A stretch of DNA of 64,000 bases from G963422745 sp965214285 (GTDB lineage Bacteria; Actinomycetota; Acidimicrobiia; Acidimicrobiales; Aldehydirespiratoraceae): assembly GCA_965214285.1 (NCBI GenBank), contig OZ243946.1:372001-436000 (forward strand). The letters are read 5' to 3'. This document shows, in pieces, positions 48,638 to 57,942 of the stretch (positions are counted from its first letter, which is position 1; every line of letters starts with the position of its first letter). The position numbers were made by a program, and so were the translations under genes. The notes beneath the pieces were generated by a model. That model was not told the origin of the DNA, did no database searches, and worked only from the letters and a program-made list of their open reading frames with translations.

Positions 48638-49495
48638 GTGACGGCCATGCCGCCCGAGCGCAGCGACGAGGGCCACAGCGGAGAACAGCCCGCCCCGAAT
48701 CGGCCGGCTGGGGCACAGCCCGGAGGCGACAGCCTCGTGCTCCCGCCGGCGCAGGACCATCCCGCCATGTTCTCGCGGGAGCTGATCGGCCCGCTGGCAG
48801 AGACGATCCGGGGCTGCGACAGCGTGCTCGACCCGTTCTCCGGCACCGGCCGGATCCACGCTGTCGCCGAGGCCGCCGGGGTGCCGAGGTCGGTCGGGAT
48901 CGAACTGGAGCCCGAGTGGGCCAATGCCGAGCGCTTCTGCGGGCCGGACCGCGCCCAGATCGTGGGCGACTCGGCACTGGTCCTCCCGACGATGCAGGCC
49001 GGCTCGTTCGGCGCCGTGCTCACCTCGCCCGCCTACGGCAACCGCATGGCCGACAAGCACGAAGCCAAGGACTCCTGCAAGAGCTGCGCCGGGACCGGCA
49101 AAGCCGCCGGGGCACAGTGCCGGGCGTGCAAGGGCAGGGGGCTGTCGCGCCGGCACACCTACCGGCACCGGCTCGGCCGGCAGCTGTCGGCCAACAACGG
49201 CGGCGGCCTGCAGTGGGGCGACGGGTACCGGGAGTTCCACCGCACGATCTGGGCGGCCTCGATTCGGGTGCTCGCCGCCGGAGGAGCGTTCGTCGTCAAC
49301 TGCTCCAACCACATCCGGGACGGCAAGATCGTCGATGTCTGCGGCTGGCACACCGCCACGCTCGGAGAACTCGGCCTCGAGCTCGTCAAGGTGCGAGAGG
49401 TCACGACCCGCCGCCAGCGCCACGGCGCCAACCACCGGCTCAGGGTCGGAGGCGAGCAGATCATCGTCTGCCGACTGCCGCACTCCGCCGAGTAG
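48638..49495 (+). CDS. Orphan DNA methyltransferase with zinc-knuckle insert
   Basis: A 285-residue SAM-dependent DNA methylase. Motif I is LDPFSGTGRIH (residues ~64-74) and the catalytic motif IV is TSPAYGNRM (129-137), the [TS]PxY type of N4-cytosine/N6-adenine enzymes. Directly behind it lies a DnaJ-like zinc knuckle, CKSCAGTGKAAGAQCRACKG, with cysteines 147, 150, 161 and 164. No restriction endonuclease is adjacent, so it is an orphan enzyme, as often found in phage or integrated elements. GTG start, with an in-frame ATG nine bases on. A fragment of the same kind of gene lies at 39496. Confidence 0.8.
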   Translation: MTAMPPERSDEGHSGEQPAPNRPAGAQPGGDSLVLPPAQDHPAMFSRELIGPLAETIRGCDSVLDPFSGTGRIHAVAEAAGVPRSVGIELEPEWANAERFCGPDRAQIVGDSALVLPTMQAGSFGAVLTSPAYGNRMADKHEAKDSCKSCAGTGKAAGAQCRACKGRGLSRRHTYRHRLGRQLSANNGGGLQWGDGYREFHRTIWAASIRVLAAGGAFVVNCSNHIRDGKIVDVCGWHTATLGELGLELVKVREVTTRRQRHGANHRLRVGGEQIIVCRLPHSAE

Positions 49496-49508
49496 CGCCG
49501 CCCGTGGC

Positions 49509-49567
49509 TATCGGTGAGCGCATGCATCGCTCGGCGCCGTGGCAGCACGCGGCGAGGTGTGCTGGGC
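49509..49567 (+). pseudogene. Echo of the mazEF junction
   Basis: 59 bp are nearly identical to 44949-45007, the end of the antitoxin and start of the toxin (GCATGCATCGCTCGGCGCCG shared). The antitoxin stop TAG reads CAG here and the toxin's conserved Tyr codon is TGC. Homology stops on both sides. It follows the methylase gene directly, before pknB. Confidence 0.85.
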
Positions 49568-49680
49568 CCGCAGGGCGCTGACGCAGAGCGGCCGCCGAGA
49601 CGGTCCACAGCCGTCGCCCGCAGGGCAGGCAGGGCAAAGCGCGGCAGGGACGGATAGGCGCTCCGGTACACTCGGCAGCC

Positions 49681-51837
49681 ATGTCCGAGCAGGGCCCTAC
49701 CGTCTTCAACGGGCGTTACGAGTTGCTGCGCCACATCGCCAGAGGCGGCATGGCCGACGTGTACCTGGCACGGGATCAGCTCCTCGACCGCCAGGTCGCC
49801 CTCAAGGTGCTGTTCCCCGAGTTCGCCAACGACGCCAAGTTCGTCGAGAGGTTCCGCCGCGAGGCCCAAGCGGCCGGCAACCTCAACCACCCCAACATCG
49901 TCGGCATCTTCGACTGGGGCCAGGAGCGGGGCACCTACTACATCGTGATGGAGCACGTGTCGGGCCGCTCGATGGCCGACGTGCTGCGCTCCACCGGGCC
50001 GCTGTCGCCGGACCGGGCGGCCGAGATCGCCGCCGACGTGGCCTCCGCCCTCGGCACCGCGCACGCAGCCGGGGTCGTCCACCGCGACATCAAGCTCGGC
50101 AACATCCTGGTGAGCGACGACGGCGTGGTCAAGGTCACCGACTTCGGCATCGCCACGGCCCTGGCCGGCAGGACCAGCACCGATTTGACCCAGCACGGCT
50201 CGGTGATGGGCACCGCCGCCTACTTCTCGCCCGAACAAGCCCAGGGCAAGGCCGTGGACGGGCGCAGCGACCTCTACTCGTTGGGCGTGGTGCTCTACGA
50301 GATGGTGGCCGGGGTGCCGCCGTTCCAGGCCGAGACGGCGGTGGCGGTGGCCTACATGCACGTGCAGGAGAAGCCCCAGAGCCTGCGCCGCCGCGGCGTG
50401 AGCGTCGCCGAGTCGCTCGATGCCATCACCATGAAGCTCCTGGCCAAGAGCCCTGGCGACCGCTACCCCAGCGCCGAGGATCTGCGCAGCGATCTGCGCC
50501 GCTACCTCGCAGGCGCCCACAAGCTGGGGCGATCCGCAGAAGGCGACGCCGACGGCCGGCCTGCTGCCGGCGACGGCGCTTCGGGCCTGCCAGCGCTGTC
50601 CCCCGAGCCGTGGCTGCCCGCGGACCCCAGCGAAGCCGCGCCCACCGCAGTGGCCCCGCAGATGCAGCCGCCCGGGCCGCCCGGGGGCGGGGGCACGGGA
50701 GCGCCCCCCTACGGCTACTACTTCGACGAGGCGCCCCCTCCCGCAGGCGGCGGCGCAGCAGCCGGGGCGTGGCGGACAGTCGCCGTGGTCGCGGTGCTCG
50801 GCGTGCTGGTGACCGTGCTCGGCTACTTGATCGTCGCCTTCGTGGGGGCGATAGGCGGCGACGACGAGCCCGAGGACGCCGCGGCCGATCCCGCAGCCGA
50901 CCTGGTCGCCGTGCCCAACCTGGTGGGCACCGACGTGGAGGACGCCCGCGAGGCGGTTGTCGAGCTGGGCCTGGGCTTCGACGTGGAGTTCGAGGCCAAC
51001 GCCAGCGTCCCGGTCAACGAGGTCTTCGAGCAGAGCCCCCCGGCCGGCCAGCGCGTCGAGCCGGGAACCGACGTGGTCCTGCAGGTCAGCGCCGGGGCCG
51101 AGCAGACGGTCCCCAACGTGATCAACGAGACCCAGGAGTCCGCCACCCGGATTCTCGGGGACCTCGGCTACTCGGTGCAGATCACCACCCAGTCCAGCGC
51201 CCAGGATGCCGGGCTGGTGATCAGCCAGCATCCCGGCTCCGGAGCGGCCCTTCAGCCCGGCGAGTCCATAGAGCTGACCGTGTCGCTGGGCCCCCAGACG
51301 GCGCTCGTCCCCAAGACCGAGGGCCAGACCGTCGTGGCTGCCACGAACGCCTTGATCGCGGCCGGCTTCAACGTCTCGATCGACACCATCGAAGAGGCGT
51401 CCCTGATCGAGAACGGCGTGCCCGTCATCGAGGAGGGCCGCGTGATCCGCACCGAGCCCGCAGCCGACACCGTGATGGCGGTCGGCGCGCCGGTGCGCCT
51501 CGTGGTGTCCACCGGCTTCCCGAAGGTGCGGGTGCCGGCGCTGACCGGCGCCACGGTCGACTCGGCGCAGCTGAGCCTGCAGAACGTCAACCTCGTGCCC
51601 GAGATCGACTACAGAGAACTGCCGGTCGGCGATGCGGACATCGGCAAGGTCATCAGCCAGGTCCCTGCGGCGAATCTGGAGGTGGACGAGGGCACCTCGG
51701 TCACGCTCACGGTCGGCCAGGAGATCACCACGACCACGACCACCACCACCACGACGACCACCGTGCCGCCGGAGACCACGGCACCGCCGACCACAGCGCC
51801 GCCGACGACAGAGCCCCCCGCGGGCGACGACGGCTGA
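49681..51837 (+). CDS. pknB: Ser/Thr protein kinase with four PASTA domains
   Basis: A 718-residue transmembrane kinase that senses cell-wall fragments. The kinase domain has the Gly loop HIARGGMADVYLA, Lys42, the catalytic HRDIKLGN (Asp136), DFG (Asp154) and the GTAAYFSPEQA activation segment. A Pro/Gly-rich juxtamembrane linker leads to one helix (VAVVAVLGVLVTVLGYLIVAFVGAI), then four PASTA repeats (starting VPNLVGTDVEDAREAV, VPNVINETQESATRIL, VPKTEGQTVVAATNAL, VPALTGATVDSAQLSL) and a Thr/Pro tail. In actinobacteria it controls peptidoglycan synthesis and division. ATG start. The usual pbpA/rodA/pstP neighbours are absent. Confidence 0.95.
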   Translation: MSEQGPTVFNGRYELLRHIARGGMADVYLARDQLLDRQVALKVLFPEFANDAKFVERFRREAQAAGNLNHPNIVGIFDWGQERGTYYIVMEHVSGRSMADVLRSTGPLSPDRAAEIAADVASALGTAHAAGVVHRDIKLGNILVSDDGVVKVTDFGIATALAGRTSTDLTQHGSVMGTAAYFSPEQAQGKAVDGRSDLYSLGVVLYEMVAGVPPFQAETAVAVAYMHVQEKPQSLRRRGVSVAESLDAITMKLLAKSPGDRYPSAEDLRSDLRRYLAGAHKLGRSAEGDADGRPAAGDGASGLPALSPEPWLPADPSEAAPTAVAPQMQPPGPPGGGGTGAPPYGYYFDEAPPPAGGGAAAGAWRTVAVVAVLGVLVTVLGYLIVAFVGAIGGDDEPEDAAADPAADLVAVPNLVGTDVEDAREAVVELGLGFDVEFEANASVPVNEVFEQSPPAGQRVEPGTDVVLQVSAGAEQTVPNVINETQESATRILGDLGYSVQITTQSSAQDAGLVISQHPGSGAALQPGESIELTVSLGPQTALVPKTEGQTVVAATNALIAAGFNVSIDTIEEASLIENGVPVIEEGRVIRTEPAADTVMAVGAPVRLVVSTGFPKVRVPALTGATVDSAQLSLQNVNLVPEIDYRELPVGDADIGKVISQVPAANLEVDEGTSVTLTVGQEITTTTTTTTTTTTVPPETTAPPTTAPPTTEPPAGDDG

Positions 51838-51919
51838 CGCAGGCGGCTGACGACGGGGGCTGCCCCCAGCCCAGGCCGCCGCGTGCCGGCCCGGCCCGCT
51901 GCACGAGCGGCGGCGGGCT

Positions 51920-52516
51920 TCAGGCGCAGCGCTTCAGGAAATTGCCCAGCAGGTCGTGGCCGGCCGAGGTGAGCACCGACTCGGGGTGGAACTGCACGCC
52001 CTCGATGTCGAGGCTGCGGTGGCGCAGGCCCATCACGGTCCCGTCGTCGGTCTCGGCGGTGATCTCGAGCTCGTCGGGCACGCTGGGGCGCGCCACGATC
52101 AGCGAGTGGTAGCGGGTCGCCTCCAGGGGCTGGGGCAGCCCTGCGAACACGCCGGAGTCGTCGTGGCGGATCAGCGAGGTCTTGCCGTGCATGACCCGAT
52201 CGGCTCGCACCACCTCGCCGCCGAAGGCAGCGCCGATGCACTGCATCCCCAGGCACACCCCGAAGATCGGCAGCTCGCCTGCGAGCTCGGCCAGCACGTC
52301 CATGCACACGCCCGAGTCCTCCGGGGTGCCCGGCCCAGGCGACACCAGGATGCCGGCGGGGTCAAGCGCCCGGATGCCGGCGGTGTCGATCTCGTCGTTG
52401 CGGCGCACGATCGGCGCCGCGCCGAGCTCGCCGAGGTACTGCACCAGGATGTAGACGAAGGAGTCGTAGTTGTCGACGACGACGACCCTTGGCGCCGAGC
52501 CCGCAGACGCAGTCAC
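51920..52516 (-). CDS. Class I glutamine amidotransferase (anthranilate/aminodeoxychorismate synthase component II)
   Basis: A 198-residue glutaminase that feeds ammonia to chorismate-using synthases for tryptophan or p-aminobenzoate. The catalytic triad is visible: Cys in FGVCLGMQCIG, His and Glu in GVQFHPESVLT. The N-terminal VVVVDNYDSFVYILVQYLGELG and the SPGPGTPEDSG loop are diagnostic of TrpG/PabA. The GTG start places the conserved strand at the N-terminus; the longer upstream frame is Arg/Pro-rich and unlikely. No synthase component I is nearby, so TrpG and PabA cannot be told apart; a dual role is common. Confidence 0.92.
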   Translation of the reverse strand: MTASAGSAPRVVVVDNYDSFVYILVQYLGELGAAPIVRRNDEIDTAGIRALDPAGILVSPGPGTPEDSGVCMDVLAELAGELPIFGVCLGMQCIGAAFGGEVVRADRVMHGKTSLIRHDDSGVFAGLPQPLEATRYHSLIVARPSVPDELEITAETDDGTVMGLRHRSLDIEGVQFHPESVLTSAGHDLLGNFLKRCA

Positions 52517-52550
52517 GGCAGGGTTCTCCGCGCCCAGCCAGCCGCGGTCG

Positions 52551-54800
52551 TCACTGCGCGGCGGCCCCGGCCCCGGCCGCGTCAACCACGCCGGCACCAG
52601 CGACAGCACCGGCAGCGGCCGTCTCGCCTGCCTCGATGGCATCGAGCACGTGCATGGCGATGTCGGCCACCCGCACCTCGTCGTCGTCCTTGCCCGCCGC
52701 CTTCACGCCGTCGTCCATCATGATGTAGCAGAACGGGCAGGCAGTGGCGACCCGCGCCGCGCCGGTGTCGATCAGCTCCTGCGAGCGCACGTCGTTGACC
52801 TTTTCGCCGATCGTCTCCTCCATCCACATGCGCGCCCCGCCGGCGCCGCAGCACATGCCCTTGGTGCCGTTGCGCCCGGCCTCCACGATCTCGATGCCGC
52901 CCAGCTTGCCGAGCACCCGCCGCGGCGCCATGTAGACGTCGTTGTGGCGGCCCAGATAGCAGCTGTCGTGATAGACCAGGCGCTCCTCGAGGCGGGCGTC
53001 GGCCAGGTCGAGCCGGCCCTGGTCCACCAGCCACTCCAGGAACTGCGAGTGGTGGATCACCTCGTAGTGGCCGCCGAGCTGGGGGTACTCGTTGCCGAGC
53101 GTGTTGAAGCAGTGCGGGCACTGGGTGACGATCTTCTTGACACCCATTTGATTGAGCGTCTCGACGTTCTGGCTCGCCAGGATCTGGAACAGGTACTCGT
53201 TGCCCGAGCGCCGCGCCGAGTCGCCGGTGCAGTTCTCCGCCGGGCCCAGGATGGCGAAGTCCACCTCGGCCCGCTGCATGAGCTGGGCCATCGCCCTTGT
53301 GACCTTCTTGTTCTTGTCGTCGAAGGCGCCCGCGCAGCCGACCCAGTACAGGTACTCGGCTTCGAGCGGGTCGCCGCCTGAGATCACCGTGACGCCTTCG
53401 AGATCCTTGGCCCAGTCGCCCCTCTCGCTCTGGCTCATGCCCCAGGGGTTGGCGGAGTTCTCCATGGAGCGGTACGCCTGGCCGAGCTCGGACGGGAAGT
53501 CGCTCTCCATCAGCGTCAGGTAGCGGCGCATGTCGAGGATCTTGTCGAGGATCTCGATGTTGACGGGGCAGATCTCGTCGCACGCCTTGCACGACGTGCA
53601 GGCCCACAGCTCCTCGGTGGTGATGCGGTCGAACACCGAGCCGACGGGCACGCTCACGTCGCCTGCGACCCCCAGCGGCGGCGAAACCTCCGGGTCGCCG
53701 GTGCGGGCCATCACCTCGCCGGTCTTGAGCACGATCTCGCGGGGGTCCAGCGGCTTGCCGGTCGCATGGGCGGGGCAAACCGACGTGCAGCGCCCGCACA
53801 TGGTGCAGGCGTCGGTGTCGAGCAGCTGCTTCCAGGTGAAGTCCTCGATCACCGCCGCGCCGAACGTCTCGAGCTCGGTGTCGCCGGCCACCAGGTCCGG
53901 CATCGGCTTCATGGCGCCCTTCGGGCGGTCCCTGTCGCTCAGGTACATGTTGAGCGGCGAGGTGAACATGTGGCGCAGCATCGTGGTCGGCAGGATCACC
54001 AGGAAGGCGACGAAGCTGACCACATGCGCGATCCACCAGAACTGGTGCCAGCCCGCCAGGCTGCCGCCGCCGTCCACGAGCTGCGCCAGCGGGTAGCCGA
54101 CGAAGCTCCAGCGCTCGAAGCCGGGGCTGCCGTCGAGGGCGATCCGGTAGGCCTCGGCGCCGAAGCCGGTGATGCCGATGGCGGCGAACACGCCGAGGAT
54201 CACGGCGTGCTCGGGCCGGGTCTTGATGCGGATGCGATAGGGCCGCCAGGCCATCGGGCCGTAGCGGCGCAGGATCGCCCAGCCGATGCCGACCACGAAC
54301 ACCGCTCCCGCGGCGTCGCCCACCAGCGAGTAGCCGCGGTAGACGTCGCCGTGCAGGAACTTGAGGCTCTCGGGCAGCTGATGGTTGACCTCGAGGGTGG
54401 TGGTGACGCCCAGCAGCACCAGGAAGCTGAAGTAGATCGCCGAGTGCATCACCCCCGCTGCGGGCTCGCGCATCAGGGTGCGCATGTAGACGCCGGCGCG
54501 GAAGTCGCCGGCCCGTCGCTTGGCGTTCGCGATGGTGGTGCGGCGGTTGTCGGGGCGGCCCCGCTCCCAGTTCTTGACCCGCATGGCGAACAGCCAGGCG
54601 CCATAGACCAGCAGCAGCGGGATCAGCGTGTAGAAGGCGAGCTTCAGCGGGGCGGGGACGTTGCCGAAGACCTCGCGGCTGACGGAGCTGTCGTCGTGCC
54701 AGTCGGTGAGGATGGGCACGACCCCGGACGCCGCCGTGAACAGGGCGATCCCGAAGCCGAGCCCGATGACGAGGTGATAGGGCCTGATGCGCTGTCTCAT
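52551..54800 (-). CDS. etfD: Membrane Fe-S oxidoreductase, EtfD-like
   Basis: A 749-residue protein fusing a five- or six-helix membrane domain (residues 1-290, cytochrome-b-like with His residues in HSAIYFSF and HVVSFVAF) to two 4Fe-4S clusters (CTMCGRCTSVCP and CTSCKACDEICP) and two CCG domains (CPHCFNTLGNEYP..., YHDSCYLGRH...MCCGAGGARMW). The architecture is that of mycobacterial EtfD, which passes electrons from electron-transfer flavoprotein to menaquinone in fatty-acid oxidation. This fits the many acyl-CoA enzymes in the window. The C-terminal Ala/Gly tail is low-complexity. Confidence 0.88.
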   Translation of the reverse strand: MRQRIRPYHLVIGLGFGIALFTAASGVVPILTDWHDDSSVSREVFGNVPAPLKLAFYTLIPLLLVYGAWLFAMRVKNWERGRPDNRRTTIANAKRRAGDFRAGVYMRTLMREPAAGVMHSAIYFSFLVLLGVTTTLEVNHQLPESLKFLHGDVYRGYSLVGDAAGAVFVVGIGWAILRRYGPMAWRPYRIRIKTRPEHAVILGVFAAIGITGFGAEAYRIALDGSPGFERWSFVGYPLAQLVDGGGSLAGWHQFWWIAHVVSFVAFLVILPTTMLRHMFTSPLNMYLSDRDRPKGAMKPMPDLVAGDTELETFGAAVIEDFTWKQLLDTDACTMCGRCTSVCPAHATGKPLDPREIVLKTGEVMARTGDPEVSPPLGVAGDVSVPVGSVFDRITTEELWACTSCKACDEICPVNIEILDKILDMRRYLTLMESDFPSELGQAYRSMENSANPWGMSQSERGDWAKDLEGVTVISGGDPLEAEYLYWVGCAGAFDDKNKKVTRAMAQLMQRAEVDFAILGPAENCTGDSARRSGNEYLFQILASQNVETLNQMGVKKIVTQCPHCFNTLGNEYPQLGGHYEVIHHSQFLEWLVDQGRLDLADARLEERLVYHDSCYLGRHNDVYMAPRRVLGKLGGIEIVEAGRNGTKGMCCGAGGARMWMEETIGEKVNDVRSQELIDTGAARVATACPFCYIMMDDGVKAAGKDDDEVRVADIAMHVLDAIEAGETAAAGAVAGAGVVDAAGAGAAAQ

Positions 54801-54921
54801 CGCAGGCGCGACGTTACCCGCTGCGTGCCGGGCGCGGCGGCAGACCGTGGGGCCGGCTCTTCGTGTGGGCCTCGCTCAGCGGCGGTGCCCCTCAGCCGGT
54901 GTCGGCCCGTGTCAGCCTCGC

Positions 54922-55680
54922 TCAGCCGGCTTCGGCCTGGGCTGCCACCTCGGCAGCGGCCGCGGCCGCGGCCTGGGGGTCGAGGGCCCGCTGAAGCGGG
55001 TGCTTGTCCTCCAGCGGGGCCATGTCGTCGTCGAGGCGGTAGTGCAGCGGCATGCCGGTGGGGATGTTGAGCGACGGGATCTCGTCGTCGGCAATGCCGT
55101 CGAGGTGCTTGACGAGCGCCCGCAGCGAGTTGCCGTGCGCCGCCACCAGCACGACCAGGCCCGCCCGCAAGTCGCCGACGATCGAGTCGTACCAGTAAGG
55201 GAGCATGCGATCCACCACGTCCGCCAGGCACTCGGTGCGCGGGATCAGCTCCGGCGGCAGGTCCCCATAGGCGGGCGAGGCGTTGGGGTTGAAGGGGTTG
55301 TCGTCTCGGATCGGCGGGGGCGGCGTGTCGTAGCCGCGCCGCCAGCGGTGCAGCTGCTCGGCGCCGTGCTTGCGTGCCGTCTCGGCCTTGTCGAGGCCGG
55401 TCAGGTCGCCGTAGTGGCGCTCATTCAGCCGCCAGTGGCGCCGCACCGGGATCCAGCTCCGGCCGCATTCCGCCAGCAGCAGCTCGGCGGTCTCCGTGGC
55501 CCGCTGCAGCAGCGACGTGTGCACCACGTCGGGCAGCAGTCCTGCTTCGATGAGCAGCGGGGCAGCGGCGCGTGCCTCGGCCCGGCCCGCCTCGGTGAGC
55601 GCGCAGTCGTGCCAGCCGGTGAAGAGGTTGAGCTCGTTCCACTCCGACACCCCGTGGCGGACGAGAACCAGGTCGTGCAT
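54922..55680 (-). CDS. gpmA: 2,3-bisphosphoglycerate-dependent phosphoglycerate mutase
   Basis: A 252-residue glycolytic mutase. The phosphohistidine motif LVLVRHGVSEWNELNLFTGW, the WRLNERHYGDLTGLDKAETARKHG block with the catalytic Glu, and the second His in LVVLVAAHGNSLRALVKHL are all present. A C-terminal Ala-rich helix follows. An upstream continuation of the frame is not supported; MHDLVLVRHG is the standard start. Confidence 0.95.
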   Translation of the reverse strand: MHDLVLVRHGVSEWNELNLFTGWHDCALTEAGRAEARAAAPLLIEAGLLPDVVHTSLLQRATETAELLLAECGRSWIPVRRHWRLNERHYGDLTGLDKAETARKHGAEQLHRWRRGYDTPPPPIRDDNPFNPNASPAYGDLPPELIPRTECLADVVDRMLPYWYDSIVGDLRAGLVVLVAAHGNSLRALVKHLDGIADDEIPSLNIPTGMPLHYRLDDDMAPLEDKHPLQRALDPQAAAAAAAEVAAQAEAG

Positions 55681-55773
55681 GGCCCCCACGGTACCCCCAG
55701 GGCCGTCCCAGGGGCGTTGGCCACCGCCCTGAGGCGGTTTCTGCGATGCCGCAGCGACATTGCCGAGGTTACG

Positions 55774-56046
55774 ATGGCGCTTGTGACGACGGTAGAGATT
55801 CGGGAACTGGCAGCCAATACGTCTGCTGTGGTGGCTGAGGCCGCCAATGGAGAGACGGTGATCGTCACCCAAGAGGGCAAGCCGGTGGTGAAGATGACGG
55901 CGCTGTCGGAGCCGCGTCTTGAAGCGCTGATCGCCGCCGGCCTGGCCCGCCGGGAGCGGGGCACGTTGGCTGACCTGCCCAAGCCGGTGCCCGGGCCTCC
56001 TCTGTCTGAGAAGGTGATCGAGATGCGAGACGATCAGCGTTACTGA
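55774..56046 (+). CDS. Phd/YefM-family antitoxin
   Basis: A 90-residue antitoxin: TTVEIRELAANTSAVVAEAANGETVIVTQEGKPVVKMTAL is the Phd/YefM N-terminal DNA-binding fold, and the C-terminal LADLPKPVPGPPLSEKVIEMRDDQRY is the toxin-binding part. It directly precedes a PIN-domain toxin gene with a one-base gap, so the two are cotranscribed. Confidence 0.88.
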   Translation: MALVTTVEIRELAANTSAVVAEAANGETVIVTQEGKPVVKMTALSEPRLEALIAAGLARRERGTLADLPKPVPGPPLSEKVIEMRDDQRY

Positions 56047-56047
56047 G

Positions 56048-56440
56048 GTGGCGTTCTACATCGATACGTCCGCACTCGTGAAGTTGGTGATCGACGAGCC
56101 CGAGACGGAGGCTCTTTGGGCCTGGATGACAGACACCCGGCGGCGATTCCTGACCAGCAAGCTCACCGAGATAGAGACATCGCGTGCTGTCGGTCGCTGG
56201 GCACCCGATCAGGCGGAAGCTGCCCGGCAGACCTTGATCCCCGTCGTGGTCGTCGACATCTCCGACGTGATCTGTGCGGCGGCGGAGCGCATCACCCCGC
56301 CCAAGCTCCGGTCGCTGGACGCGATTCACCTGGTGACTGCGCTGGAGTTGGGCGAAGACCTTGACGGAATCATTACCTACGACCACCGCCTGGCGTCCGC
56401 CGCCGCAGCCCACAACGTGACGGTCATCGCTCCGGCATAG
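56048..56440 (+). CDS. vapC: VapC-type PIN-domain ribonuclease toxin
   Basis: A 130-residue PIN nuclease. The acidic metal ligands appear as Asp6 in FYIDTSALVKL, Glu in SKLTEIETSRA, Asp in KLRSLDAIHLVTAL and Asp in GIITYDHRLASAA. Length and order are normal. GTG start. It likely cleaves tRNA or rRNA when freed from the upstream antitoxin. Confidence 0.9.
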   Translation: MAFYIDTSALVKLVIDEPETEALWAWMTDTRRRFLTSKLTEIETSRAVGRWAPDQAEAARQTLIPVVVVDISDVICAAAERITPPKLRSLDAIHLVTALELGEDLDGIITYDHRLASAAAAHNVTVIAPA

Positions 56441-56573
56441 CGCTGGCCTACTTGCCATTGGTGCTGATGCACGTCGGGATCAGCGCCGATGCCGTCTTCG
56501 TCCGAGAGCGAAGACGGGCCGCCGTAGGGGGCCGAGGCGCCGGAGCGCCAGGCCGCGGCGGTACCGTCATCGC

Positions 56574-57860
56574 ATGCTCGACATTCGCCTGATCCGCAGC
56601 GACCCGCAGGCCGTGAAGGACGGCGTTGCCCGCCGGGGCGAGGATCCGTCCTTGGTCGACGAGGTGGCCGAGATCGACTCGCAGGCCCGCGCTCTCAGCG
56701 CCGAGCGCGACGACGTTCGCAGCGAGATCAACCGCATCTCCAAGCAGGTCGGGGCGCTGCACTCTGACGGGCGGGGCGACGAGGCCGCCGGGTTGACCCA
56801 GCAGAGTCGGGAGCTCGGCGAGCGCGAGAAGCAGCTCTCGCTCACCGTGGAGACGCTGCAGGCCGACCTGCGGGCCAGGCTGCTGCGGATCCCGAACCTG
56901 CCCTCTCCCGAGGCGCCCGACGGCAGCAGCGAGGACGACAACGTGGTGGTGCGGGTCGTCGGCCACGACCCGGATGCGATCGAGACGCATCAGCGGGTGC
57001 CGCACTGGGAGATCGGCAGCGAGCTGGGCATCCTCGACAGCGACCGGGCGGTGCGCATGTCGGGGTCGATGTTCGCCATGTACCGGGGGCTCGGCGCGCA
57101 GTTGCTCAGCGCCCTGATCGGCTACGGGCTCGACCGCAACCGAGACGCCTACGAGCAGGTCCGCCCGCCCACCCTGGTGAGCACCGAGACCATGACCAGC
57201 ACCGGCCATTTGCCGAAGTTCGCCGACGACGCCTACCACCTCGAGCGAGACGACCTGTGGGCGATCCCCACCGCCGAGGTGCCGCTCACCTCGATGGTGG
57301 CGGGCGAGATCCTCGACGAGGACCAGTTGCCGCTGCGCTTCATGGCCCATACCTCGTGCTTCCGGCGCGAGGCCGGCTCCGCGGGGCGCGACACCCGAGG
57401 GCTGCTGCGGGTTCACGAGTTCGACAAGGTGGAGCTGTATGCCTTCTGCACGCCCGAGCAGGGCCCGGACATGCACGCCGAGATCCTCGACCGAGCCGAG
57501 AACGCCATCGCGGACCTGGGCCTGGCCTACCGGATCGTCGACCTTGCCTGCGGCGACATCTCCGGCGCCGGGGCGCGCACCTTCGACATCGAGGTCTACG
57601 CCCCCGGGGCCGGGCAGTGGCTTGAGGTGTCGTCGGTGTCGTGGTGTACCGACTACCAGGCCCGCCGGGCCGACATCCGCTACCGGCCCAGCGACGGCGC
57701 CCGCACCCGTTTCGTGCACTCGCTCAACGGCTCGGGCCTGGCCGTGCCCCGCGTCTGGGCGGCGCTGGTGGAGACCTGCCGCCAAGCCGACGGCTCGATC
57801 CGCATCCCCGACGTGCTGGTGCCCCACATGGGCGGCCTCACCGCCATCCCTGCCCCCTGA
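56574..57860 (+). CDS. serS: Seryl-tRNA synthetase
   Basis: A 428-residue class II synthetase. The N-terminal tRNA-binding coiled coil (residues ~28-100) is followed by the catalytic core: motif 1 region PPTLVSTETM, TAEVPLTSMVAGEIL, motif 2 RFMAHTSCFRREAGSAGRDTRGLLRVHEFDKVE, and motif 3 GSGLAVPRVWAALVE. Complete and of normal length. It lies between two toxin/defence-type gene pairs. Confidence 0.96.
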   Translation: MLDIRLIRSDPQAVKDGVARRGEDPSLVDEVAEIDSQARALSAERDDVRSEINRISKQVGALHSDGRGDEAAGLTQQSRELGEREKQLSLTVETLQADLRARLLRIPNLPSPEAPDGSSEDDNVVVRVVGHDPDAIETHQRVPHWEIGSELGILDSDRAVRMSGSMFAMYRGLGAQLLSALIGYGLDRNRDAYEQVRPPTLVSTETMTSTGHLPKFADDAYHLERDDLWAIPTAEVPLTSMVAGEILDEDQLPLRFMAHTSCFRREAGSAGRDTRGLLRVHEFDKVELYAFCTPEQGPDMHAEILDRAENAIADLGLAYRIVDLACGDISGAGARTFDIEVYAPGAGQWLEVSSVSWCTDYQARRADIRYRPSDGARTRFVHSLNGSGLAVPRVWAALVETCRQADGSIRIPDVLVPHMGGLTAIPAP

Positions 57861-57942
57861 GACCCCCGCGCCCTCCGCCTGCGAGCCCGTGACGGCGACT
57901 CGCAGGCGAGATTGCCCTACAGTTGTCGTGGGGAGGAGCACC

